From Halovenus carboxidivorans (GTDB lineage: Archaea; Halobacteriota; Halobacteria; Halobacteriales; Haloarculaceae): a DNA stretch of 64,000 bases. Position numbers and translations under genes: made by a program. Below the pieces are notes generated by a model. The model was not told the DNA's origin. It saw only the letters and a list, made by a program, of their open reading frames with translations, and did not search any database. The DNA lies in NCBI RefSeq assembly GCF_009831575.1, contig NZ_WUUT01000002.1:1-64000 (forward strand), in the 5' to 3' direction. Below are positions 27,043-35,276 of the stretch, piece by piece. Within the stretch, counting starts at the first letter, position 1. Every line of letters starts with the position of its first letter.

Positions 27043-27812
27043 GGCCGGAGTTCCACCTCCTCGAACCACGCCTCCGCGGCGTCACGAACCCGCCCGAGGA
27101 CCCGCGGGTCGTCACTCGGTCGCCCGACACTGACCGCGTCGGCCCCGTAGGAGAGATACTCCTCGACGGATTCGCGCCCTCGCACCTCGTTGTTCGCGAT
27201 GATCGTCGCCGAGGTCGCGTCTGCGAGGTCTGCAATGACTGGCTCGGAGTCCATCGCGTCGACGTGGAGGTACTCCGCGCCGGCCGCTTCGAGCGCCGGG
27301 GCGAGATCCGGCAGCGAGACGCCAGAAACCTCGGCCCGAACTTTGACGCTGACAGCCGCGCCGGTCTCGGCCGCCGTCCGGACCTGTTCCGTCAGTCGCT
27401 GTTCGTCCCGAAGCAGCGTCTCGCCCGCGCCGGCGGCACACATCTCCTCCTGGCGACAGTGGGCGTTGATCTCGACGATAGCCCCGTGGTCGGCGCAGAC
27501 TGACGCGGCCCGGGCGAGCGGATCGAGAGCCGTCGTTCTGACGTTGAACCCCCCTCGCAACGGAGCCGCGTCGAGCGCGGCGAGTTGGTCGTCGACGAAC
27601 GAGACGGGATCCGGCGGGAGAAACTCCGTCCGGTCCCGATCCACGAGGTCCCGAGCGGCCGCTCTGGTCGGTCCGTCGAGGGCGATCCCGCCGAGAAACG
27701 CCGCGCCGACGTACTCCGCACCGTGTTTGGCCCACTCGGCGTCCGCTTTGCCGCTCAGGCTGGCAAGCGCGACCGGCGGGTCGAACGCCGGCTGTCGGTC
27801 CGACTCGGCCAT
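27039..27812 (-). CDS. Dus-like TIM-barrel flavoprotein
   Basis: A 257-residue protein resembling the archaeal group of tRNA-dihydrouridine synthase-like (COG0042) proteins. FNVRTT, INAHCRQEEMCAAGAGE (near 120-136, with Cys in the position of the Dus catalytic Cys), VKVRAE, and the phosphate-binding segment ADAVSVGRP are visible. It is shorter than bacterial Dus enzymes and lacks an obvious tRNA-binding C-terminal domain, so tRNA reduction is not assured. ATG at 27812 overlaps the cofD stop (TGATG). Confidence 0.75.
   Translation of the reverse strand: MAESDRQPAFDPPVALASLSGKADAEWAKHGAEYVGAAFLGGIALDGPTRAAARDLVDRDRTEFLPPDPVSFVDDQLAALDAAPLRGGFNVRTTALDPLARAASVCADHGAIVEINAHCRQEEMCAAGAGETLLRDEQRLTEQVRTAAETGAAVSVKVRAEVSGVSLPDLAPALEAAGAEYLHVDAMDSEPVIADLADATSATIIANNEVRGRESVEEYLSYGADAVSVGRPSDDPRVLGRVRDAAEAWFEEVELRP
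27053..27060 (-). promoter_or_regulatory. Shine-Dalgarno of the CitG-like gene
   Basis: GGAGGTGG on the minus strand lies 10 nt before the GTG at 27042 and within the end of the preceding gene. It decides the start in favour of 27042 over the GTG at 27069. Confidence 0.55.
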
Positions 27813-28804
27813 CACAGCACCTCCGCGAGGGCCTGATCGACCGCGCGGGCGACCCGCGCGGCGTCGTCGTCGGTCTCCATCTCTGTGTCGGTCCGGACGA
27901 CCGGACGGTCGAGTTCCGTCCCGTCGGCGCTGTCGAGTACGAACGCGTCGACGAACGGATACGCCTCCGCGACGCCCGCCGTCGAGGGCTCGTACCCTTC
28001 GGCGGCCATCAGCTCCGCCGCCGGGCCGGAGAAGACCTGGTCCTCGACGAACGGAGAGACCGCGACGACGGTCGTCTCGGCCAGCGCCGTGTGGATCTCC
28101 TCGATTGCCGCGAGCGGCCCGATGCTCGTGATGGGGTTCGACGGCCCGATCACGACCGGATCGGTCAGCGCGTCGACGACGGCGTCCGTCACTGAGGCGT
28201 CCGCCGCGCCGCGGAACTCGACGGATTCGATCGTCGGTTCGCCGTCGCGGGCGACCCAGAACTCCTGGAAGTGCATCATCCCCTCGGGCGTGTGGATCAG
28301 CGTCGCCACCGGGTCGTCACTCATCGGGAGCACTCGCCAGGGCACGTCGAAGGCATCGGCCAACGTCTCCGTCACCTCCGTCAGCGTGTGACCCTCGTCG
28401 AGCAGGCTCGACCGCGTGAGATGGACCGCGCGGTCCCGGTCCCCGATGTACATGAACTCCGCGACGGCGGAGAACCGCCGCCACCGGGCGATCCGCCGGC
28501 CGGCGGTCTGTGCCTCGCTGTCGAGATACCGCGGCCCGGAGTCGAAGCCGGCGGTCTCGGCTATCTCCTGCAGGTGCTCGTGTGTCTCGGCGCTGTCGCC
28601 GTCGATGCCCCACCACGTCTCCCGGTCGAGTTCGTCCCCGCCGAGAAAGAGCACGGTGTCGAGATCCGGACAGACGAGAAAGCCGCCGAGCTCGACGTCG
28701 TCGCCGGTGTTGGCGACGACGGTCGTCCCGGACGGCTCGAACACCTCGTCCGCCCCGGCGAGCAGTTTCGGCGTCCCGGTGCCGCCGGAGAGAAACGTAA
28801 CCAT
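27812..28804 (-). CDS. cofD: 2-phospho-L-lactate transferase (F420 biosynthesis)
   Basis: Joins the lactyl (or phosphoenolpyruvyl) guanosine diphosphate unit to the deazaflavin Fo to give F420-0 or its dehydro form. The 330 residues start [17 protein letters not shown], the nucleotide-binding opening of CofD. GNTGDD-like [26 protein letters not shown] and [12 protein letters not shown] also match. The ATG at 28804 is chosen because earlier in-frame codons lie within the intergenic region. It heads a run of four or five overlapping genes. Confidence 0.93.
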   Translation of the reverse strand: MVTFLSGGTGTPKLLAGADEVFEPSGTTVVANTGDDVELGGFLVCPDLDTVLFLGGDELDRETWWGIDGDSAETHEHLQEIAETAGFDSGPRYLDSEAQTAGRRIARWRRFSAVAEFMYIGDRDRAVHLTRSSLLDEGHTLTEVTETLADAFDVPWRVLPMSDDPVATLIHTPEGMMHFQEFWVARDGEPTIESVEFRGAADASVTDAVVDALTDPVVIGPSNPITSIGPLAAIEEIHTALAETTVVAVSPFVEDQVFSGPAAELMAAEGYEPSTAGVAEAYPFVDAFVLDSADGTELDRPVVRTDTEMETDDDAARVARAVDQALAEVL

Positions 28805-28898
28805 ACCCGTGGTTGGTCCCTCCAGTTGAGAAAGCTTTCGAGCATCGGCCGCCTCGGGTCGACAGAACATTTAGTGAGTCTCGGTACCAAACACCACT

Positions 28899-29168
28899 AT
28901 GTACGGCCAACTCTGGCTGCTCATCGCGCTCGCAGCCGGATTCGTCGGGCTCGGACTCGGACTGTACGTCCTCCGGAACATCCTCCGAGAGGCAATCGAA
29001 CGCCAGACAGCTGACGAGCCGACACCGGCCGAGCCAGAGCGGGAGGGACACCCGGAACCAGAGCGTCCGGCACAGGACGAGAGAGCGGGGAGACGCACCT
29101 GTCCGAACTGCCAGACGGTCAACGAGCCCGGCTTCAGATACTGCAGCGAGTGTGCGAGCAGGCTCTAG
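28899..29168 (+). CDS. membrane-anchored zinc-ribbon protein
   Basis: An 89-residue protein with one N-terminal span (about 4-25), a proline- and glutamate-rich linker, and a C-terminal zinc ribbon with Cys at 68, 71, 82 and 85 ending CSECASRL. It matches the length and plan of the protein at 9880-10149 closely, although linkers differ. Its stop overlaps the stop of the convergent gene at 29165 (CTAG). No function is known. Confidence 0.8.
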   Translation: MYGQLWLLIALAAGFVGLGLGLYVLRNILREAIERQTADEPTPAEPEREGHPEPERPAQDERAGRRTCPNCQTVNEPGFRYCSECASRL

Positions 29169-29506
29169 ATCGGGTTCTCGTCCTCGTCGAGGACTTCGAT
29201 CTCGACATCCTCGCGGTCGACGCCGAGGCGGACGAACTGCGTTCTGAGATGTTCCTTGGCGGCCGAAAGCGCCTCCTCGCGGTCCTCGAACCCCCGGGGC
29301 ATCGGCGACTCGAAGGCGACCTGTAGCTCCCGACCGTCGATTGTCTGCGTGCTCCCGCCGCTTTCGACCTCGTAGAACTCGTCACAGATCCAGACGTAGG
29401 GGGCGTCCGTGTCCGGCGAGCCGCTGTACTCCGGGGCGGACTCGCCCTCCTCGAATATCGTCCCCGTCAGCGCGCTGTCGCCGGCCCAACCGCGGACAAG
29501 TAACAT
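29165..29506 (-). CDS. conserved hypothetical haloarchaeal protein
   Basis: A 113-residue acidic cytoplasmic protein with an alternating strand-rich centre (YVWICDEFYEVESGG) and a helical C-terminal third that includes EEALSAAKEHLRTQFVRLGV. I believe it belongs to a small haloarchaea-specific DUF family but cannot name it with confidence. It lies 50 bp after the aminotransferase gene in the same orientation. Function unknown. Confidence 0.68.
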   Translation of the reverse strand: MLLVRGWAGDSALTGTIFEEGESAPEYSGSPDTDAPYVWICDEFYEVESGGSTQTIDGRELQVAFESPMPRGFEDREEALSAAKEHLRTQFVRLGVDREDVEIEVLDEDENPI

Positions 29507-29556
29507 AGCTGGCGGTAGGCTGTCGCGGGCAAAAAGTCGTCCGTTCGGCTCGGAGC

Positions 29557-30714
29557 TTACAGCAGGTCCTCGGCTTCGAGGCGGTCGATGGCTTCCTGTA
29601 GGCGTTCCTTGCTGTTGGCGTAGGAGATGCGGGCGTAGCCGGGCGTGCCGAAGGCGCTGCCCGGAACGGTGGCGACGTGTGCGTCACTGATCGCGGCGTC
29701 ACACCAGGCCTGATCGTCGTCGTCGACGGGCAGCATCATGTAGAAGGCGCCTTTCGGCTCGGAGACCTCGACCCCGCGGGACTCGAACTCCTCGACGAGG
29801 AAGTCCCGACGTTCCTCGAATGCCTCGCACATCTCCTCGACCGCTTCGTCGGTGTTCTCCAGGGCCTCGATACCGGCGTGCTGGACGAAGTTCGTCGCAC
29901 AGGAGACCGAGTGGCCGTGGACCTTCCCTGCCTGATCGACGACCGATTCGGGGGCGGCGAAATAGCCCAGCCGCCAGCCGGTCATCGCGTAGGCCTTCGA
30001 GAAGCCGTTCAGCGTGAGCGTCCGGTCTTCCATCCCGTCGAGGGCGCCGAGGCTCGTCACCTCGACGTCGTCGTAGGTGATCTCCTTGTAGATCTCGTCC
30101 GAGATCACGAGAAAGTCGTGCTCGACGGCCAGATCCCGGACGCCTTCGAGAGCGGCGTCGGAGTAGACCGCACCGTGGGGGTTGCCCGGCGAGTTGACGA
30201 CGAGCAGATCGGTCTCGTCGGAGACCGTCTCCGCGAGATCGTCGAGCGCCGGTTCGAGCTGGAAGTCGTGTGCGGCGGTGTCGACGCGTTCGAGATCCGC
30301 GCCGGCGATTTTCGCCATCGCCTCGTAGGAGACCCACGCCGGATCCAGCAGGACGACCTCGTCGCCCTCCTGGGTCAGCGTCTGGAACAGCTCGAACAGC
30401 GCCTGCTTGCCGCCGGGCGTGACCATGATGTTCTCGGGGCCGTACTGGTCGAGCCCGTCGGCGGCGAGTTTGTCGGCGATCGCGTCTTTCAGCCCGGGGA
30501 TCCCCGAGGAGGGGGTGTAGCCGGTCTCGCCCGCCTCCAGGGCCTTCTCGGCGGCGTCTTTGATGTTCTGCGGGGTGTCGAAGTCGGGCTCGCCGACACT
30601 CAGATCGACGACGTCGACGCCGTCGGCTTCGAGTTCGGCGGCCTTGTTGCTGATAGCGAGCGTTGCGCTCGGCGATACACGTTCGACGCGGTCTGTGAAG
30701 TCGTACTCAGTCAT
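29557..30714 (-). CDS. class I pyridoxal-phosphate aminotransferase (aspartate-type)
   Basis: A 385-residue fold type I aminotransferase. SVGEPDFDTP near 40, GGKQALFELFQ, NSPGNPHG and the PLP-lysine motif NGFSKAYAMTGWRLGY are intact, and PGYARISYAN near the C-terminus supplies the carboxylate-binding Arg. Aspartate or a branched/aromatic amino acid may be the donor. The ATG at 30714 overlaps the end of ribH by 8 bp, so the two are translationally linked. Confidence 0.92.
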   Translation of the reverse strand: MTEYDFTDRVERVSPSATLAISNKAAELEADGVDVVDLSVGEPDFDTPQNIKDAAEKALEAGETGYTPSSGIPGLKDAIADKLAADGLDQYGPENIMVTPGGKQALFELFQTLTQEGDEVVLLDPAWVSYEAMAKIAGADLERVDTAAHDFQLEPALDDLAETVSDETDLLVVNSPGNPHGAVYSDAALEGVRDLAVEHDFLVISDEIYKEITYDDVEVTSLGALDGMEDRTLTLNGFSKAYAMTGWRLGYFAAPESVVDQAGKVHGHSVSCATNFVQHAGIEALENTDEAVEEMCEAFEERRDFLVEEFESRGVEVSEPKGAFYMMLPVDDDDQAWCDAAISDAHVATVPGSAFGTPGYARISYANSKERLQEAIDRLEAEDLL

Positions 30715-31123
30715 TGTTGAGTTCGGAAGCGAGATCGATTGCGCTCTCGACGGCGGTCGCGCCGTAGTCGATGCGGGCGACGGCCTCGTCTTGGCTCATC
30801 CCCGGACCGGTGATGCCCAGCGTAACGGGCGTATCGCGGTCGAGGCTGACGTCAGTCAAGCCCTGTGCGGCGGCGTCGGCGATCACCCGATCGTGATCGG
30901 TGTCGCCGGTGATGATCGCGCCGACGACTGCCACGGCGTCGATATCGTCCCGGCGCGCCAGCCGATCCGCCGCCAGCGGCGTGTCGTACGAGCCCGGCAC
31001 GTCGATGGTCTCGACGATCTCCGCGCCGTGCTCGGCCGCGGCCTCGCGGGCTCGCTCTGCCATCTCCTCCGTGATCGGTCGATCTTTGTTGAACTGCGCG
31101 ACCACCAGCCCGAGGCGTACCAT
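30707..31123 (-). CDS. ribH: 6,7-dimethyl-8-ribityllumazine synthase
   Basis: Penultimate step of riboflavin synthesis, condensing the ribityl-uracil diamine with 3,4-dihydroxybutanone 4-phosphate. The 138-residue length is typical of archaeal RibH. GLVVAQFN near the start, VPGSYDTP, AVVGAIITGDTDHD (with the catalytic His region) and PVTLGITGP are clear. It lies 46 bp after the blh gene on the same strand, so it may be read through from the rhodopsin module. Confidence 0.94.
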   Translation of the reverse strand: MVRLGLVVAQFNKDRPITEEMAERAREAAAEHGAEIVETIDVPGSYDTPLAADRLARRDDIDAVAVVGAIITGDTDHDRVIADAAAQGLTDVSLDRDTPVTLGITGPGMSQDEAVARIDYGATAVESAIDLASELNND

Positions 31124-31169
31124 GTTCCAAAACCGGGTGTGTGCCCTAAAAGAACTACCGTTTCCGGGC

Positions 31170-32198
31170 TCAGAACACCGACTGTTCGCGGTCCAGCCAG
31201 CTGACGATCACGACGTGAGGCAGCGTCAACACCGCGATCAACACGAGATACAGCGCCACCAGCCCGGAGAGATCACCCGGCTCCCGGGGAACGAGCAGGT
31301 ACAGCAGGCCGAGAAAGACGAGCGCGCCCGCGGTCATCGGCGCGGCGTCGCGGGCGAACTGCCGGGCGACCGGAGCGATGTCGGCCCGGTCCAGCGCCGT
31401 CGTCGAGCGGTCGTGTAGCATGACGGTCCTGATGATGTGCCGCAGCGAGTGCCAGAAACAGAAGTAGACGCCCACCGCCAGGATCGGCGGGACGACCAGG
31501 AAAAACACCGACAGCAGCACCATCTCGCCGGCGTCGACGAGCCACGGCTGTCGCTGTCCGGCCCGAACGTAGCCCAGTAGGATCGTCACGACCACCGCGG
31601 TGCCGTAGACTACGCCGACGGCGGTCCGGGGGCCGGGCTCGAACAGCGGCGCGAGCGCCGCGGCCGCGCCGGGATCGAACAGGCCGATGAGCGATGTCGC
31701 GACGAACTCGTACTGGTCGGGAAAGGCCACGAGCGGGACGGCCATCGGCGCGCCGCCGCGTACCAGCACGGTCAGCGCTTGTTGGCTCGGCGCGCGCAGA
31801 TACGTCGCCCCGACGATGTTCAAAAGCGGGTAGAGTTCGCCCTGTCCCCAGTGAAACCACGTCATGAGGATGAAGAAGACGAACGCGGCGACCGGCCAGC
31901 GAAACCAGACCAGCCCGTAGGCGACGCCGAAGACGGCGTAGATCCCGGCGACGAGCGCCAGCCACCGAACGGTGAGTCCCTCCCCGCGCTGGCGGGCGAT
32001 CACGAGGTGGTCGACAGCCCCGTGGGGCAGGCCGAGCAGGACGGCACTGACCACCAGCGGCGCGTACTGGTAGGACAGCGGGATCTCGCCGACGGCGACG
32101 GCGACGACGGCAGCGGCGACGAGCGCCAGCCACCCCGGCCTGATCGAGTACGCCGCGGCCACCCGTCTGGCACGCACGCTCGGGACGCGTGTCGTCAT
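31170..32198 (-). CDS. blh: beta-carotene 15,15'-dioxygenase (Brp/Blh family)
   Basis: Membrane enzyme that cleaves beta-carotene to two retinal molecules for opsins. The 342 residues form about nine membrane spans. Likely iron-ligand histidines are in LPHGAVDHL, TWFHWGQGELY, FWHSLRH and LPHVVIVSWLD. It is directly after lycopene cyclase (37 bp) and in the same orientation as bat and hop, which fits retinal supply for the pump. Confidence 0.93.
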   Translation of the reverse strand: MTTRVPSVRARRVAAAYSIRPGWLALVAAAVVAVAVGEIPLSYQYAPLVVSAVLLGLPHGAVDHLVIARQRGEGLTVRWLALVAGIYAVFGVAYGLVWFRWPVAAFVFFILMTWFHWGQGELYPLLNIVGATYLRAPSQQALTVLVRGGAPMAVPLVAFPDQYEFVATSLIGLFDPGAAAALAPLFEPGPRTAVGVVYGTAVVVTILLGYVRAGQRQPWLVDAGEMVLLSVFFLVVPPILAVGVYFCFWHSLRHIIRTVMLHDRSTTALDRADIAPVARQFARDAAPMTAGALVFLGLLYLLVPREPGDLSGLVALYLVLIAVLTLPHVVIVSWLDREQSVF

Positions 32199-32235
32199 CT
32201 GTCGGCCCCCGTCGGATCGGTCGGTTCGCGGCTCA

Positions 32236-33027
32236 TCAGCCGTCGAGATCCGTCGTCGGCTGGCGGTTCGTGAGCGCGAGCTTCCACTCCTTCAGTTCGC
32301 CCCGGTCGACGCGGTCGAGCAGCCACATGTACATCAGCAGTGTCTGGACGGCGAAGATGCTCGTCATAGTGAAGAAAGCGCCCTCCTCGATCGGCAGCCC
32401 CAGCACGGTGATCCCCGTCGTGTGAGCGTCCGAGAGGATCCAGATCCCCCACTCGATCGCGAGCCGGTCGATGGTACAGAGATACAGCGTGGGGACGGTG
32501 ATGCCGACGAGAAGCGTCTTCCTGACCCGCCAGAGATACGGCCAACCGAAGCCCCAGTGGATCGAGAGGATCGGTCCGGACCAGAACAGGATCGCGCCCA
32601 GGTAGTACAGCGACTGGACGCCGAGCATGGCGTAGCCGACGGCGCTGACGACCAACCCGGCGGCCACCCCCAGCCCGCGTTGCCAGATCGGAATGCGGAC
32701 GAGCGACACGTCCGCGACCGTCGGGAACTGGAACAGCCACAGACAGACCACGATGGGCTGGAAGACGAAAAACAGGTACTCGCCGATCGGTGCCTGCCAG
32801 ATGTACCCGTTGGTCGCCCCGTCGCCGTACCACCAGACGCCCTCCGCGATCAGGAGGTTGTCCCACGGAATCGTGTACACGAGCGCGAGAAAGAGCAGGA
32901 TAGCCAGGCCGCTCAGCGGCCGCGGCCCTGACCACGTGTCCGTGCGGGCGTACGCGAGCGCCCCGAGCAGTAGCATCGGTGGGAGCACGAAAAGCAGGTG
33001 AAACTCTAAGTACGTGAGTGTTGACAT
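32236..33027 (-). CDS. crtY: lycopene cyclase (CrtYcd-type fused membrane cyclase)
   Basis: Converts lycopene to beta-carotene, the precursor of retinal. The protein from the ATG at 33027 is 263 residues (a GTG at 33039 would add four) with six to seven spans in two repeated halves. IPWDNLLIAEGVWWYG in the first half and LPIEEGAFF in the second are the paired cyclase motifs. It is followed after 37 bp by blh. A TTTTTATC sequence about 100 bp upstream could be the TATA element of a separate promoter. Confidence 0.93.
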   Translation of the reverse strand: MSTLTYLEFHLLFVLPPMLLLGALAYARTDTWSGPRPLSGLAILLFLALVYTIPWDNLLIAEGVWWYGDGATNGYIWQAPIGEYLFFVFQPIVVCLWLFQFPTVADVSLVRIPIWQRGLGVAAGLVVSAVGYAMLGVQSLYYLGAILFWSGPILSIHWGFGWPYLWRVRKTLLVGITVPTLYLCTIDRLAIEWGIWILSDAHTTGITVLGLPIEEGAFFTMTSIFAVQTLLMYMWLLDRVDRGELKEWKLALTNRQPTTDLDG

Positions 33028-33173
33028 ATGTGCGATCACCCGAGCTGTGGGCCGGACTGTCTGTCTGCGGCCGGGGCCCGTGGAGCCGTCTTCCGGCTCA
33101 TTACGTTCTCATTGAATGCTTGGACGGGATAGATAAAAACACTGCCAGCATACGTGTCAGGTACCGGAGGCGG

Positions 33174-35177
33174 TCACTCCGTCTCGAAGAACTCCTCGAG
33201 GAGTTTCCGCTGTGCCGCGCGGAGATGCTGGTGGTAGGTCTGTCGCGAGATATCCATCGAAGCGGCGAGTTCCTCGCCGGAGACCGGGCGAGGAAACTCG
33301 AAGTAATCGCTGAGATAGGCGGTCTCCAGAGCGGTGTACTGTCGGTCGGTCAGCCGGTCCGCGACCGCGGCGACGAACTCCGCGGTCGGTCGGGGGTCGC
33401 GCTCGCGTTCGTGCTGTCGGACCAGGTTCACTCCGTCGTAGACCGATTCCAGCTCCGAGAGCACCGAGCGCACGTCCCCTTCGACCGGGAGATCGATATG
33501 CAGTTGTGCGGTGTTCGAGCTCGCGGACACCGACAGGTCACGGAGGGTCGCCCCGTACTCGGCGAGTTCCCGGAAGACGCCGCCCTCGCGGATCTCGACC
33601 GAGGCGGCGAGCGTCTCCTCGCGCTGGGCGATCACGAACCCATCGGTGATCGTCTCGCACTGGGCGAGAATCTCCTCGAACTCGGCTTCACAGCCGGACA
33701 TCGTGACGAAGACCCGGAGGACGCTGTCGTCGGACAGCGTCGACCCGTTGTAGCTGACAGAGCCCTCGGAGACCTGTGCCAACTCGATCAGCGGGAACGA
33801 GTCGTCGGTGATCTCGAAGCCCAGCTCCGTCACCCGGTCCGCGGTGAGCACCTGCTTGGTCTCGACGGCGTTGATGCCGCTCGCGATCATCTGTCCGAGC
33901 GCCTCGAAGATCTTGCACTCTCGGCGGTCGAGAACGTCCGAGCGATCCGCGTAGACCGCGAGCACGCCGTACGTGGCCCGGCGGTAGGTCAGCGGAACGA
34001 CCGCCATCGAGCTCGCGTCGTAGTTCGACGGGGCGAGCGAGGCGGGCAGATCCCCGTCGCCGGAGACGACCTGGACGGTTCCCTGTTCGATCGCCTCCTC
34101 GAAGATGGCCGCGGACCACTCGCCGACCGCCTCCATCTCGACCGCCCCGTTTCGTCCCGTCTCGTCGACCGAGACGGTCGTTCCGGCGCCGGTCGCCCGC
34201 GACTGGCCGATCCAGGCGTGGCTGTAGCCGTCGGTCTGTGCGATCTCCGCGCACACCTCGCGTTCGATCTCCGCGCGGGTGCCGGAGTTGACCAGAATCT
34301 GGCTCGTCTCGTTGACGAGTCCGCTGATCCGGCCGAGGACCCGCTCTAGGGCCTGTCGCTCCTCGCGCAGCGAGTCGGCCCGCTGTGTCGCCACCGCCTC
34401 GGCCTCCTTCCGGTCGGTCACGTCGTTCTGGAAGCCGACGTAGTGGGTCAGGTTACCGTCGTCATCGAACAGCGGCGCAATCGTGACGTGGTTCCAGAAC
34501 GGCGTCCCGTCCTCGCGGTAGTTGACGACCTCCACGTCGACTGACTCCCGGTCCTCGATCGCCTCGCGCATCTCCGCGACCGCTTCCTCCTCGGTGTCCG
34601 GCCCCTGGAGAAACCGGCAGTTGCGCCCGAGCGCCAGTTCGGCGTCGTAGCCGGTCAGTTCCTCGTAGGCCTCGTTGATGTAGACCATCGGGTTGTCCGG
34701 CAGCGACGGATCGGAGATGGTTATCCCGATCGGCGCTTCGTCGACCGCTCGAATGATCGTCTCCGTCGTCGGCGTCGGGAGATCGTCGCTTTTCGCCCCG
34801 GTGATGTCCGCGATGGTGAGTTCGGACACCGTCTCGGCCAGTCGCGACGCCGTCGGAGGCTCGTCTTTCGGGATGTACGACGACACGCCCGCATCGATCG
34901 CCTCACTGGCGACGTGTTCGTCGCCGTGGGCCGTGTACAGAACGACCGGCAACGTCTCGTAGCTCTCCCTGATCTCGGCAAGCAGTTCGAGACCGGAGCC
35001 GTCTGGGAGCTGATACTCCGTCACGACGATGTCGACCCTGTTGTTCCGCAGGTTCACCAGCGCGTCAGAGACAGACTCGACAGCCGTGACTCGGCACTCC
35101 CGGTCCCTGAGTGCCGACACTGTCTCGTCGACGGGTCCGTCGTCGACGAGCAAGACTCGTGCTCGTACCACACACAT
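33174..35177 (-). CDS. bat: Bat-like activator: receiver-type domain, LOV-type PAS, GAF, Bat, HTH_10
   Basis: A 667-residue regulator. Residues 1-120 look like a response-regulator receiver with the DD pair (12-13) and K104, but E54 replaces the Asp normally phosphorylated. Residues 140-260 form a PAS domain with GRNCRFLQG (184-192), the LOV flavin motif whose Cys (C187) forms the photoadduct. A GAF domain (about 300-450), a Bat domain and an HTH_10 (LTDRQYTALETAYLSDYFEFPRP) follow. It lies directly downstream of hop and upstream of crtY. A role as oxygen/light-responsive activator of the rhodopsin genes follows from Halobacterium Bat. The ATG at 35177 has a TATA box 17-26 bp before it. Confidence 0.93.
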   Translation of the reverse strand: MCVVRARVLLVDDGPVDETVSALRDRECRVTAVESVSDALVNLRNNRVDIVVTEYQLPDGSGLELLAEIRESYETLPVVLYTAHGDEHVASEAIDAGVSSYIPKDEPPTASRLAETVSELTIADITGAKSDDLPTPTTETIIRAVDEAPIGITISDPSLPDNPMVYINEAYEELTGYDAELALGRNCRFLQGPDTEEEAVAEMREAIEDRESVDVEVVNYREDGTPFWNHVTIAPLFDDDGNLTHYVGFQNDVTDRKEAEAVATQRADSLREERQALERVLGRISGLVNETSQILVNSGTRAEIEREVCAEIAQTDGYSHAWIGQSRATGAGTTVSVDETGRNGAVEMEAVGEWSAAIFEEAIEQGTVQVVSGDGDLPASLAPSNYDASSMAVVPLTYRRATYGVLAVYADRSDVLDRRECKIFEALGQMIASGINAVETKQVLTADRVTELGFEITDDSFPLIELAQVSEGSVSYNGSTLSDDSVLRVFVTMSGCEAEFEEILAQCETITDGFVIAQREETLAASVEIREGGVFRELAEYGATLRDLSVSASSNTAQLHIDLPVEGDVRSVLSELESVYDGVNLVRQHERERDPRPTAEFVAAVADRLTDRQYTALETAYLSDYFEFPRPVSGEELAASMDISRQTYHQHLRAAQRKLLEEFFETE

Positions 35178-35192
35178 AACCGGAGGAGCGTA

Positions 35193-35203
35193 CATATATA
35201 ATT
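35193..35203 (-). promoter_or_regulatory. TATA box of bat
   Basis: The minus strand reads AATTATATATG. It ends 16 bp before the ATG at 35177, so transcription should start at or very near the start codon. It lies 11 bp after the putative activator site at 35215-35228. Confidence 0.55.
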
Positions 35204-35214
35204 TTGTGGACGGT

Positions 35215-35228
35215 CCCAACAATCAGGT
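35215..35228 (-). promoter_or_regulatory. putative Bat upstream activating sequence of bat
   Basis: The minus strand reads ACCTGATTGTTGGG, 38-51 bp before the bat ATG. By my alignment it matches the Halobacterium bop UAS (ACCTGACTAGTTGG, recalled from the literature) at 10 of 14 positions. Its position agrees with the more similar site before hop, and it suggests auto-regulation. Confidence 0.4.
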
Positions 35229-35276
35229 AACGAGGCACCGACGCGCCCGCGCCGACGCTACGAAAAACAGGGAGAG

